Positions 16,228 through 23,749 of a DNA stretch of 64,000 bases are shown here, in pieces. Under the pieces are notes generated by a model, which had not been told where the DNA came from, made no database searches, and saw nothing but the letters and a program-made list of their open reading frames with translations. Location of the stretch: NCBI RefSeq assembly GCF_014654205.1, contig NZ_BNAW01000033.1, positions 28,530 through 92,529 on the forward strand. The letters run 5' to 3'. Each line of letters begins with the position of its first letter. The stretch's first letter is position 1. The translations under genes were made by a program, and so were the position numbers. The stretch is from Amycolatopsis bullii (GTDB lineage: Bacteria; Actinomycetota; Actinomycetes; Mycobacteriales; Pseudonocardiaceae).

Positions 16228-16260
16228 GCGTTGTCCGGTCTTGTCCTGACTGGACAACGC
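16228..16260 (+). terminator. Terminator hairpin after the conservon
   Basis: GCGTTGTCCGGTC (16228-16240) pairs with GACTGGACAACGC (16248-16260): a 13-bp stem with one G-T pair and a 7-nt loop, 7 nt after the cvnD stop. It separates the conservon from the prenyltransferase operon. Confidence 0.75.
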
Positions 16261-16346
16261 CGGTGTCCGTTGTGGCCCTCCGTGGCCGCGGCGGGCACCG
16301 GCGTACCCACATGGCGCAATTGACTGGACCACCCGGGTGCAGCCTT

Positions 16347-16376
16347 TTAGTTGAGCAAGCATCCAACTGATAGCAT
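16347..16376 (+). promoter_or_regulatory. Promoter of the prenyltransferase operon
   Basis: TAGCAT (16371-16376) is a -10 hexamer 6 nt before the GTG at 16383, so the mRNA probably starts at the initiation codon. TTAGTT (16347-16352), 18 bp upstream, is a weak -35. AGTTG and CAACT (16349-16353, 16364-16368) flank the spacer as a short dyad. Confidence 0.45.
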
Positions 16377-16382
16377 CCGCTC

Positions 16383-17483
16383 GTGACGAGTCGCGCGCCG
16401 GAGTTTCCTGAATATATAAGGGAAAACTATCCGGCGCAGGGTCGTCTCTTCGGCGACTTCCTGTGCGGGTTGTGGTCCACCGCCTGCGAAGCGCTCGACG
16501 TCCCCGTGGAGCAGTCCGTCCGGACCACCCGGATGTTGCGGTCGCTGCTGCCGCCGTGGGCGCACGAGCGGATCGGGCCGTCCCCCGTCCAGCCGTCCTA
16601 TGTGGCGGACGACGGGTTCCCGGCCGAGATGTCGGTCAACTGGTCCGGCGACCGGCCGGAGCTGCGCGTGCTGTTCGACAGCCTCGGCCACGAGGTGGTC
16701 TGGCCTGGTGACAGCGTTTTCCGGACCCGGCGCCTCGACCACGTGCGCGAGACGTTCACCCCGCGCGCGGGCCGCCCGTCGCCGGCCCCGCTGTGGCATT
16801 CGATCGCCTGGCGGCCACCGTCCGGCTTGGTGCACAAGACGTATTTCGGCCTGTACTCGTGGCCCCACGCGCAACGCGAGGCCGCGGTGGCCGAAGCCAT
16901 GGCCCAGCTCGGTCTCGGCGAAGCCTGGGCCGACACGCGCCGCCGTGTCGAAACTGTCGAAGGCGACCGCGAGATCGAGTTCTTCGCCGTCGACCTGACC
17001 GACGACGCCCAGGCCCGGGTCAAGATCTACTACCGCAACCACGACGCGGGCCTCGCCGAAGTCGAGCGGGTCGCTTCGGTGGCCCTGCACCACGACTCCG
17101 GCCGCGCACAGAGCGCTTACCGGACGCTGGCCGGCGACGGCGAGGGCGCCGGGGAGGCGGCGTTGAGCTGCCTGGCCTTCCGGTCCGGTGTGGACCGCGC
17201 CGCGGAGTCCACCACGTACCTGCGGCTGCCCGCCCTGGTGCCCGACGACCGCGAAGCCGTGGAGCGCACGGCCGCGTTGCTGCACGACCAGGGCGTGGAC
17301 CCCGGGCGGTTCCGCACGCTCGCCGCCGCGCTGGCGCCCGGGCCGCTGAGCGGCAGCCGGGGTGTGCTGGAACTGGTGAGCTTCCGCGCGGCGGGCCGGG
17401 CCGGCGACGTGACCACCTACTTCCGCTTCCCGGTCTTCGACCGGCCGCCGCCCTCCCCCCTTTCGCCCGTCGACCTCGGATAG
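16383..17483 (+). CDS. Indole/aromatic prenyltransferase, DMATS (ABBA) type
   Basis: 366 residues, the normal size of bacterial tryptophan dimethylallyltransferase-like enzymes. Family-type motifs are LWHSIAWRPPSGLVHKTYFGLYSW (about 137-160), the diphosphate-contacting ARVKIYYRNH near 213, and near the C-terminus STTYLRLPALVPDD and TTYFRFPVFD. It has no DDxxD motif and is soluble, as expected of this barrel fold, which transfers a C5 or longer prenyl group from its diphosphate to an aromatic acceptor such as an indole. The acceptor cannot be told from sequence. It is followed after 21 nt by the diiron-oxygenase-like gene and then, overlapping, by the nucleotidyltransferase. Confidence 0.82.
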   Translation: MTSRAPEFPEYIRENYPAQGRLFGDFLCGLWSTACEALDVPVEQSVRTTRMLRSLLPPWAHERIGPSPVQPSYVADDGFPAEMSVNWSGDRPELRVLFDSLGHEVVWPGDSVFRTRRLDHVRETFTPRAGRPSPAPLWHSIAWRPPSGLVHKTYFGLYSWPHAQREAAVAEAMAQLGLGEAWADTRRRVETVEGDREIEFFAVDLTDDAQARVKIYYRNHDAGLAEVERVASVALHHDSGRAQSAYRTLAGDGEGAGEAALSCLAFRSGVDRAAESTTYLRLPALVPDDREAVERTAALLHDQGVDPGRFRTLAAALAPGPLSGSRGVLELVSFRAAGRAGDVTTYFRFPVFDRPPPSPLSPVDLG

Positions 17484-17504
17484 ACCGACCTTGAGGAGCA
17501 GATC

Positions 17505-18134
17505 GTGACCGAGCAGGACGTCGAGCGCGTGGCCCGCCACAACGAGCAGCGGCAGCGGGAGTACGAGGGGTCGGACCTGATCCGGCTGCTGACCGACGAG
17601 AGCACCCCGGCCGAGACGAAGAAGGCGGTGCTCACCTACCTCCAGCCGTGGTCGAACGCCTTCCAGCGGATGATCAGCGCCCGCGTGACCTTCGAGAGCG
17701 ACCCGGAGCTGCGCGCGCTCGCGTGCGAGCACCAGGCCGAAGAGGTCGGGCACGACAAGATCCTGGCCCGCAGCCGCGCCGACGACCGGGAGCTCGTCTG
17801 GGACCCGGTGATCGAGATGGGCGCGTCCTGGTTCGTCGACCAGTTCGCGATCCTGCCCGGCGTGCAGCGCGCGGTCCTGGCGCACCTGGCCCTCGAGGCC
17901 GGCAGCCTCGTGTTCAGCCAGGCGGGCACGAAGGCGTTCCCCGACGACGAATACTTCGAGCTGCACGACGAAGCGGACGTCGAGCACCTCGAGATGGGCT
18001 ACGAAGTGCTGCGGCGGCGCACCGACTGGACGCCGGAAGCGGCGATCACCGTGCTGGACCGGGCGTGGCAGGTGATCGGCGTGGTGTCCGACCGCATCGC
18101 GGAGTGCGCTCGGCGCGATACGGTGGCGGCGTGA
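17505..18134 (+). CDS. Haem-oxygenase-like diiron oxidase family protein
   Basis: 209 residues, all-helical, of the TenA/haem-oxygenase-like fold. ACEHQAEEVGHDK (about 73-85), LALEAGS (E131) and HDEADVEHLEMG (H154, D158, H161) give a ligand set like CADD and other haem-oxygenase-like diiron oxidases, especially the H-x3-D-x2-H motif on the last core helix. Such enzymes oxidise or cleave amino-acid-like and other small molecules. TTGAGGAG precedes the GTG. Its position between a prenyltransferase and a nucleotidyltransferase suggests tailoring of a prenylated product. The substrate is unknown. Confidence 0.75.
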   Translation: MTEQDVERVARHNEQRQREYEGSDLIRLLTDESTPAETKKAVLTYLQPWSNAFQRMISARVTFESDPELRALACEHQAEEVGHDKILARSRADDRELVWDPVIEMGASWFVDQFAILPGVQRAVLAHLALEAGSLVFSQAGTKAFPDDEYFELHDEADVEHLEMGYEVLRRRTDWTPEAAITVLDRAWQVIGVVSDRIAECARRDTVAA

Positions 18135-18946
18135 CGACCACCGAACCGGCCGACGCCGCCCGGGAAATCGCGCTCGAGGCCGCCGGAGCGTACCGGGAAG
18201 CGTTGGGAGAGCGCCTGATCGGCGCCTACCTGCTGGGCAGTTTGGCCTACGGCGGTTACTCCGCGGCCGCGAGCGACATCGACCTGGCCCTGGTGCTCAC
18301 CGAGAGCGACAGCGGCTCGCTGGTCGAGAACACGACGAAGGAGCTGCAGGAGCGAAGCCCGTTGCACCGCAAGCTGTCGGTGTTCTGGGCGTCCTTGCCG
18401 GCGTTGCGCGAAGGCCGCGACGACGGCCGCTTCCCGGCGCTGGACCGCCTGCAGCTGGCCGACGACGGCCGGGTGCTGCTGGGTGACGACGTCCGCGCGG
18501 AGGTCGCCCGCCCGTCGGCGGCGGAGCTGTTGCTGGAAAGCGCGCGCTTCGCGATCGCGGTGCTGGCCACCGACGAGGTGACGGCCGAGTTCCGCACGCC
18601 GAAGCGGCTGCTGGTGGACAAGGTCTGGTTCACGAAGGCGGTGTTGTTCCCGGTCAGGTTCCGCTACTCGGGAACGACGCCGACGGGCCGCGCGGCGAAC
18701 AACGACGAAGCGATCGAGTGGTACTTGAGCTCGGCCGACGCTCCGGCCGCGTCACTGGTCCGGCTGGCGCGGCAGGTGCGCGCGGGTCACCCGCTGGACC
18801 CGGCCGAGGTGGAGCCGGAGCTGGCGGCGGGGCTGGTGCCGTTGTACCGGGCCTACATCGAGGCGGAAGTCCGCCGCCTGCGGGACACCGGGGCGCCGGA
18901 GGACCTGGTGAACGCGTTCGAGGACTGGAACAAGCGGCTGGGGTGA
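18131..18946 (+). CDS. Minimal nucleotidyltransferase (pol-beta fold)
   Basis: 271 residues starting at a GTG that overlaps the previous stop (GTGA). The nucleotidyltransferase core is LIGAYLLGSLAYGGYSAAASDIDLALVL, with GS at 36-37 and the metal-binding Asp pair D49/D51. The C-terminal half is helical, like kanamycin- and aminoglycoside-nucleotidyltransferase partners. It should transfer an NMP from NTP to a small molecule or protein. Translational coupling to the diiron-oxidase gene implies a shared pathway: activation, self-protection or regulation by adenylylation are the alternatives, none testable by eye. Confidence 0.85.
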   Translation: MTTTEPADAAREIALEAAGAYREALGERLIGAYLLGSLAYGGYSAAASDIDLALVLTESDSGSLVENTTKELQERSPLHRKLSVFWASLPALREGRDDGRFPALDRLQLADDGRVLLGDDVRAEVARPSAAELLLESARFAIAVLATDEVTAEFRTPKRLLVDKVWFTKAVLFPVRFRYSGTTPTGRAANNDEAIEWYLSSADAPAASLVRLARQVRAGHPLDPAEVEPELAAGLVPLYRAYIEAEVRRLRDTGAPEDLVNAFEDWNKRLG

Positions 18947-18953
18947 AGCGGAA

Positions 18954-18983
18954 CCGGCGGTGTGCGGGGAAGCACGCCGCCGG
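18954..18983. terminator. Hairpin ending the prenyltransferase operon
   Basis: CCGGCGGTGTGC (18954-18965) pairs with GCACGCCGCCGG (18972-18983), a 12-bp stem with one G-T pair and a 6-nt loop, 7 nt after the nucleotidyltransferase stop and before the convergent sigma-factor stop. Confidence 0.7.
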
Positions 18984-19004
18984 CTCCCGTGCTCAGTGGA
19001 TCCC

Positions 19005-19877
19005 TCAGCGCAGGGTCAACGGCGTCTCCGACGCCACCCGCGTCAGCTTCTCCGGGTTCCGGACGAAGTACAGCCCGCTGATCCGGCCGCCCTCGACGCG
19101 GACCGCCATGACGCCGTCGAACGCGCCGTCCACGTGCAGTGCCAGGCCCGGGTTGCCGTTCACGGTCATCGGCACGCCGGTCACTTCGATCTCCGTCTTG
19201 CCGATCCCGCCCACGATGAAGCGGCCCACCTTGTCCGCTCCCGACACCGGGCGCAGGGCCGCCTGCTTCACGCCGCCGCCGTCGCTCAGCAGCACCACGT
19301 CCGGCGCCAGCAAGTCCAGCAGCCCCTGCAGGTCACGGCCCTCCAGAGCCCGCTGGAACGACTCCAGCACCGCCCGGGTCTCCTGGGCCGAAACCACCTC
19401 CCGCGGACGTCGCGCGTCGACGTGCTGCCGGGCGCGATGAGCGATCTGCCGGACCGCCGCCGGGGTCTTCCCCACCGCCTCCGCGATCTCGGCGTAGCCG
19501 ACGTCGAACACCTCACGCAGCACGAACACCGCGCGTTCGGTCGGCGAGAGCGTCTCCAGGACCAGCATCAACGCCATCGACACGCTTTCCGCGAGTTCGA
19601 CGTCCTCGGCCACGTCCGGCGTCGTCAGCAGCGGCTCCGGCAGCCACGGCCCGACGTACGCCTCCTTGCGGCGCTGCATCGTGCGCAGCCGGTTGAGCGA
19701 AAGCCGGGTCGTGATCCGGACCAGGTACGCGCGCTCGTCACGCACCTCCGACAGGTCGACCTCGGCCCAGCGCAGCCACGTCTCCTGGAGGACGTCCTCC
19801 GCGTCGGCCGCCGAGCCGAGCATCTCGTAGGCCACCGTGAACAACAGGTTCCGGTGGGCGACGAACGCCTCGGTCAT
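19005..19877 (-). CDS. sigJ: ECF41-type RNA polymerase sigma factor with SnoaL-like C-terminal domain
   Basis: 290 residues. Sigma-2 (YEMLGSAADAEDVLQETWLRW) and sigma-4 (LSPTERAVFVLREVFDVGYAEIAEAVGKTPAAVRQIAHRARQHV) are followed by a roughly 120-residue SnoaL-like domain containing SDGGGVK near 196-202, the DGGGK-type motif that marks ECF41. In this group the C-terminal extension controls activity and no anti-sigma factor is needed. A strong GGGAGGAGA precedes the ATG at 19877. The DoxX gene 14 nt upstream is the probable co-transcribed partner and target. Confidence 0.92.
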   Translation of the reverse strand: MTEAFVAHRNLLFTVAYEMLGSAADAEDVLQETWLRWAEVDLSEVRDERAYLVRITTRLSLNRLRTMQRRKEAYVGPWLPEPLLTTPDVAEDVELAESVSMALMLVLETLSPTERAVFVLREVFDVGYAEIAEAVGKTPAAVRQIAHRARQHVDARRPREVVSAQETRAVLESFQRALEGRDLQGLLDLLAPDVVLLSDGGGVKQAALRPVSGADKVGRFIVGGIGKTEIEVTGVPMTVNGNPGLALHVDGAFDGVMAVRVEGGRISGLYFVRNPEKLTRVASETPLTLR

Positions 19878-19891
19878 CCCGTCTCCTCCCC

Positions 19892-20260
19892 TCATGCCGG
19901 AAACCGGCCCCAGGCCACGAACGCCGCCACGGCCAGGTAGGCCAGGTTCAGCACGGCGAACCCGGCACTGCCGTGGCGGACGTGGGTGATCATCGCACCC
20001 ACCATCAGCAGCACCCAGCAGGCGGCGGTCACCGGCACCAGCACCGGCGCGATACCGGTCACCGCGGGCAGGACCAGGCCGAGTGCGGCGAGCAGTTCCA
20101 GCGCGCCGAGGCTCTTGACGAAGCCGGGAGCGGCGTCGGCGGTCCATTCCCCGCCCGGCGCGGCCGCCAGTTTCTCCCTGCGCACGAACACTTTGCCGGC
20201 GCCTCCGGTCAGCGCCACGACGGCCAGCAGGCCGGCCGCGATCCACAGGGCCAAGTCCAC
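19892..20260 (-). CDS. DoxX family membrane protein
   Basis: 122 residues with four hydrophobic helices, including LALWIAAGLLAVVALTGGAGKVF, ALELLAALGLVLPAVTGIAPVLVPVTAACWVLLMVGAMITH and LAYLAVAAFVAWG. This is the DoxX/DoxD-like oxidoreductase subunit fold. The GTG at 20260 has AGAGGAGA before it. ECF41 sigma genes are typically beside genes for small redox proteins (carboxymuconolactone decarboxylase, oxidoreductase or epimerase types), and DoxX fits the redox-membrane variant. Confidence 0.85.
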   Translation of the reverse strand: MDLALWIAAGLLAVVALTGGAGKVFVRREKLAAAPGGEWTADAAPGFVKSLGALELLAALGLVLPAVTGIAPVLVPVTAACWVLLMVGAMITHVRHGSAGFAVLNLAYLAVAAFVAWGRFPA

Positions 20261-20322
20261 GACGTTCTCCTCTCGAGCGTGTCCAGCCTCAAGACACCGC
20301 CCGGCGGAGAAGTGTGACAGCG

Positions 20323-20351
20323 TTGATTCTGTACCTACTAGTATGTACAGT
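20323..20351 (+). promoter_or_regulatory. Leaderless promoter overlapped by a TetR operator
   Basis: TTGATT (20323-20328), 17 bp, TACAGT (20346-20351) is a good promoter whose start lies at or just before the ATG at 20360. The spacer is a 20-bp near-palindrome at 20330-20349, TGTACCTACTAGTATGTACA, symmetric except at one base pair per half. Autorepression by the adjacent TetR protein is likely. Confidence 0.7.
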
Positions 20352-20359
20352 CAGCGCCC

Positions 20360-20917
20360 ATGGGAACCCGGGACGAACTCGTCGAGAGCGCCCGCGAGCT
20401 GCTGTGGGAACGCGGCTACGTCGGCACCAGCCCCAAGGCCATCCAGCAGCGCGCGGGCGCCGGCCAGGGCAGCATGTACCACCACTTCGCTGGCAAGAAG
20501 GACCTCGCGCTGGCCGCCGTGCGGCGCAGCGCGGAAGAACTGCTGGCCGCCGCCGACGAGCAGCTGCGCACGCCCGGCACCGCCGTCGAGCGCATCACCG
20601 CGTACCTGCGGCGCGAGCGCGAAGTGCTCAAGGGCTGCCCGATCGGCCGGCTCACCCAGGACCCCGACATCATCGCCGACCCGGAGCTGCGCGCCCCGGT
20701 CGACGAGACGCTGACCCGCGTGCGCATCCGGCTGGCCGAAGTCCTCGACGAAGGCCGGGAAGCGGGTGAGCTGTCCGCCTCCCTGGACACCGCGGCCCTG
20801 GCCGCCACGATCGTCGCCGTCCTGCAGGGCGGGTACGTGCTCGCCCGCGCCGCCGGCTCCCCCGAGCCGTTCGACCAGGCCGTTTCCGGCGTGCTCGCGC
20901 TGCTCACCGCCCACTGA
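20360..20917 (+). CDS. TetR-family regulator
   Basis: 185 residues with a standard TetR HTH near the N-terminus: ARELLWERGYVGTSPKAIQQRAGAGQGSMYHHFAGKKDLALAAV. The C-terminal domain contains LKGCPIGRLTQDPDI, with a Cys typical of the YxaF/LmrA-like group (TetR_C-type). The next gene, a bicupin, starts 16 nt downstream and is probably co-transcribed. The ligand is unknown. Confidence 0.9.
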   Translation: MGTRDELVESARELLWERGYVGTSPKAIQQRAGAGQGSMYHHFAGKKDLALAAVRRSAEELLAAADEQLRTPGTAVERITAYLRREREVLKGCPIGRLTQDPDIIADPELRAPVDETLTRVRIRLAEVLDEGREAGELSASLDTAALAATIVAVLQGGYVLARAAGSPEPFDQAVSGVLALLTAH

Positions 20918-20933
20918 CCCGAGGAGACCCGTC

Positions 20934-21662
20934 ATGCACGTCCGCCGCGTTCCGGCCACCAGCACCGCCGCCCCCGCCGAGGCCGTCACCGGCAGCGCCT
21001 GGATCACCTCGCTCGCGGTCCCCGAAGGCCCGTCCCGCACCCGGGTCGACCGCGTCCAGTTCGCCCCCGGCGCCCGCACCCGCTGGCACCGGCACCCGCT
21101 CGGCCAGGTCCTCGTCGTCACCGAAGGCACCGGGTACGTCCAGCGCCGCGGCGGCCCGGCCCAGCTGATCCGGCCGGGCGACACGGTCCGCGTCGCCGCC
21201 GGCGAGTGGCACTGGCACGGCGCCACCGACACGACGCCGATGACCCACCTGGCGATCGAGGAGCTCCCCGCCGACGGCACCCCGACCGAACTGGGGGACC
21301 CGGCCGGCGATGGCGAGCCCGCCGCCGTCCCGGCCTTCACCCGCACCCTGCTGGTGGACCAGCAGCTGGCGGCGCCCCGCGTGATCGATCACGTCGAAAT
21401 CCGCCGGATCACCATCGCGCCGGGCGAACACCTCGGCCCGCACGTCCACAACGGACCGGTGTTCGGCAGCATCGAAACGGGCTCGGCCGTTTACCAGATC
21501 GAAGGGGAACCCGAAACCGTGCTCACTCCGGGCGACGTCTTCCACGAGCCCGAATCGGCGCGCATCGCCCGGTTCGACCCCGAAGGCGACGGCGTCACGT
21601 TCCTCGCCTACTTCCCCGTCGGACCAGGCGAGACGCCGACCCTGACCATGCTGGACGACTGA
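20934..21662 (+). CDS. Bicupin protein
   Basis: 242 residues with two cupin barrels. The first (about 40-120) has WHRHPLGQVLVVTEGTGYVQ and RPGDTVRVAAGEWHWHGA, a full metal-binding His/His/Glu-type set. The second (about 150-240) has GEHLGPHVHNGPVFGSIETGSAVYQIEGEPETVLTPGDVFHEP, typical of a quercetinase/pirin-like or small-molecule dioxygenase barrel. GAGGAGA precedes the ATG. It is downstream of, and presumably controlled by, the TetR protein. Substrate unknown; a detoxifying dioxygenase or isomerase is the best guess. Confidence 0.85.
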   Translation: MHVRRVPATSTAAPAEAVTGSAWITSLAVPEGPSRTRVDRVQFAPGARTRWHRHPLGQVLVVTEGTGYVQRRGGPAQLIRPGDTVRVAAGEWHWHGATDTTPMTHLAIEELPADGTPTELGDPAGDGEPAAVPAFTRTLLVDQQLAAPRVIDHVEIRRITIAPGEHLGPHVHNGPVFGSIETGSAVYQIEGEPETVLTPGDVFHEPESARIARFDPEGDGVTFLAYFPVGPGETPTLTMLDD

Positions 21663-21848
21663 GGCCCGCACTCCACGCTTCACCGGGGTACACGGCTGCG
21701 GGTTCACGGCGGTTCACCACATTTCCGATCTCTTTCCTCACGCGACAAAGCACTGGACAACGGGACGCGCACGGGTCACGATTACGCCGTGCCCGCCCCC
21801 CGTTGAGTCGCCCGGAAAGAATCCGTCGACTCTTCACGAGGTGGACAT

Positions 21849-21862
21849 TGTTATCGCTAACA
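21849..21862 (+). promoter_or_regulatory. LacI-family operator upstream of the DUF1996 gene
   Basis: TGTTATCGCTAACA is a 14-bp near-palindrome of the TGTTAKCGMTAACA type used by actinobacterial LacI-family sugar regulators. It lies 66 bp before the DUF1996 ATG. A second dyad, TCCACTGG and CCAGTGGA (21872-21879, 21887-21894), follows and may affect the leader. No LacI gene is in the window, so the regulator acts in trans. Confidence 0.6.
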
Positions 21863-21927
21863 GAGAACCGCTCCACTGGTGTCGGGCCAGTGGAATCTCT
21901 TCCCTTTGAACCCCCTGGAGCCCCTGC

Positions 21928-23697
21928 ATGCCCGGAACCGCGGGAAAGCACCGCATCTCCCGACGAACCAAGATCGCCACCGGCGTCATGGCCCTGGCCG
22001 TGGCCGCCGGCGGCATCACGGCGGCGACCACCTTCGGCGCGTCCGACCAGGCCAGCGCCGACGAAGCCGACCCGGCGCTCTACATCGACATCCTGAAGGT
22101 GAAGCCGAACAACTTCGAGCCCGCGAACTCGCGCGGCGCGTCCACCGGCACCTTCACCGTCGACTGCGGCCGCAACGAAAACCAGCACTTCAACCCGGAC
22201 AACTTCGTCGCGCAGCCCGGCGTCCGCAACGGTGCCCAGCACCTGCACGACTACGTCGGCAACCTCTCGTCGAACGCGGACTCGAACAACAAGAGCCTCG
22301 AAGCCGCCGGAACCACCTGCAAAAACGGCGACAAATCCGCCTACTTCTGGCCGGTTGTCCGCATCGACACCGGTGACGAAGAGAAGAACCCGCCCGCGAA
22401 GTCCCCGGACGGCGACCGCGACCAGGCGGCCCAGGCCGCCGCCTCCCCGGTGATCACCTGCCCGGACGTGGCCAGCCGGCTCCCGGACGTCCCCGACTCG
22501 GCGATGGCCGAGGTCAACCGCAACCTCGACCTGCTCGACACCCAGATCGACGAGGCCAACAAGCGGCTGATCAGCACGCGCGGCCAGGGCGGCCCCAACT
22601 TCGTCCAAAACGCCATCCTCGGCCCGCTCAAGGACAAGCGCGTCGCCACCATCGACCGGATGGCCATCGCCATCGGCCGCACCGCCGCCAAACCGCAGGG
22701 CCTCGACGCCCTCGCCCCCTGCACGCTCAAGGAACAGGCCGGCACCGGCGGCAACCCCGCGAGCAACGGCGGCGGCGCCCCCGGCGGCGCGGCCCAGCAG
22801 ATCACCTGCCCGGACGTCGCGAGCAAGCTGCCCGCCGTCCCGGCGTCGGCCAAGGCCGAAGTGGACCGCAACCTCCAGCTGCTGAACACGCAGCTCCAGG
22901 AGGCGAACCAGCGGCTGGTCAGCACCCAGGGCCAAGGCGGCCCCAACTTCGTCCAGAACGCCATCCTCGGCCCGCTCAAGGACAAGCGCGTCGCCACCAT
23001 CGACCGGATGGCCATCGCCATCGGCCGCACCGCCGCCAAACCCCAGGGCTTCGACGCCCTCGCTCCCTGCAGCCTCGGCCAGGGCGGCAACAACGGCAAC
23101 AACGGTGGCGCCACGGCGACGCCGCCGCTGCCCGGCCCGGACGCGAACAACGAGCTGCCGGAGAACGACGGCCGGATCCAGCGCCCGGCCAAGGTCGGCA
23201 TCACCTTCCGCGGCAGCGCGGCCGGCAAGGTCGTCGCGATGCCGAAGTTCCTGCGCGCCCTGTCCGGTGACGCCAAGCCGTCGATCAACGGCACGAAGAA
23301 CACCCGGGCCGCGTGGACCTGCACCGGCTTCGAGAACCGGCTGACCGACAAGTACCCGATCTGCCCCGAAGGCAGCAAGGTGGAGCGGATCCACGACTTC
23401 CCGAGCTGCTGGGACGGCAAGAACACCGACAGCGCCAACCACCGCACGCACATCGTGTTCCCGGACCGGAACGGCCGCTGCGCCGCCGGGTTCACGGCGG
23501 TGCCGCAGCTGCGGACCACGCTGGTCTACGACATCCCGCACGACATCCAGGTCAAGAAGCAGTACAAAGTGGACTCGTTCCCGTCCGAAAAGCACAATCC
23601 CCTGTCCGACCACGACGACTTCGCGAACGTGATGTCGCAGAGCATCATGAACCAGGTCGTCAACTGCATCAACCGCAACAAGACCTGCACCGCCTGA
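21928..23697 (+). CDS. Secreted DUF1996 protein interrupted by a duplicated insert
   Basis: 589 residues with a signal peptide (RISRRTKIATGVMALAVAAGGITAATTFGAS). DUF1996 occupies residues 46-155 (ALYIDILKVKPNNF, the metal-site-like GAQHLHDYVGN, CKNGDKSAYFWPVVRID) and resumes at about 405-589 (RIQRPAKVGITFRG, AAWTCTGFENRLTDKYP, FPSCWDGKNTDSANHRTHIVFP, LSDHDDFANVM). Between them lie two near-identical 90-residue units (176-265 and 292-381) joined by Gly/Asn/Ala-rich linkers. DUF1996 is a predicted carbohydrate-related fold of bacteria and fungi, often secreted with plant-polymer enzymes. CTGGAG lies about 8 nt before the ATG. The GH43 gene follows. Confidence 0.9.
   Translation: MPGTAGKHRISRRTKIATGVMALAVAAGGITAATTFGASDQASADEADPALYIDILKVKPNNFEPANSRGASTGTFTVDCGRNENQHFNPDNFVAQPGVRNGAQHLHDYVGNLSSNADSNNKSLEAAGTTCKNGDKSAYFWPVVRIDTGDEEKNPPAKSPDGDRDQAAQAAASPVITCPDVASRLPDVPDSAMAEVNRNLDLLDTQIDEANKRLISTRGQGGPNFVQNAILGPLKDKRVATIDRMAIAIGRTAAKPQGLDALAPCTLKEQAGTGGNPASNGGGAPGGAAQQITCPDVASKLPAVPASAKAEVDRNLQLLNTQLQEANQRLVSTQGQGGPNFVQNAILGPLKDKRVATIDRMAIAIGRTAAKPQGFDALAPCSLGQGGNNGNNGGATATPPLPGPDANNELPENDGRIQRPAKVGITFRGSAAGKVVAMPKFLRALSGDAKPSINGTKNTRAAWTCTGFENRLTDKYPICPEGSKVERIHDFPSCWDGKNTDSANHRTHIVFPDRNGRCAAGFTAVPQLRTTLVYDIPHDIQVKKQYKVDSFPSEKHNPLSDHDDFANVMSQSIMNQVVNCINRNKTCTA
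22453..23070 (+). repeat. Tandem duplication inside the DUF1996 gene
   Basis: Unit 1 (22453-22722) and unit 2 (22801-23070) are 270 bp each with a 348-bp period. Their 3' halves are almost identical at DNA level over about 120 bp (from 22591 and from 22939), while the 5' halves differ at many silent and some coding positions, consistent with a recent or gene-converted duplication. The protein unit begins ITCPDVASRLPDVP and ends LDALAPC, with a Cys at each end that may form a disulphide. Confidence 0.85.
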
Positions 23698-23708
23698 TCC
23701 CCGCGGGG

Positions 23709-23733
23709 TGCCCGCCGCGGACGGCGGCGGGCA
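23709..23733. terminator. Short GC-rich intergenic hairpin
   Basis: TGCCCGCCGC (23709-23718) pairs with GCGGCGGGCA (23724-23733) around a 5-nt loop in the 52-bp gap between the DUF1996 and GH43 genes. It may attenuate or terminate transcription, or stabilise the upstream message. Confidence 0.5.
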
Positions 23734-23749
23734 ACCTTAGGGAGACACG

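Noticed and set aside
22453..23070. Possible CRISPR-like or minisatellite repeat
   Set aside because: Only two long units, in frame within a coding gene, with no spacers.
21595..23613. Long minus-strand open frames opposite the DUF1996 gene
   Set aside because: They show the internal duplication only because the real gene does; no signal peptide, domain or ribosome site on that strand.
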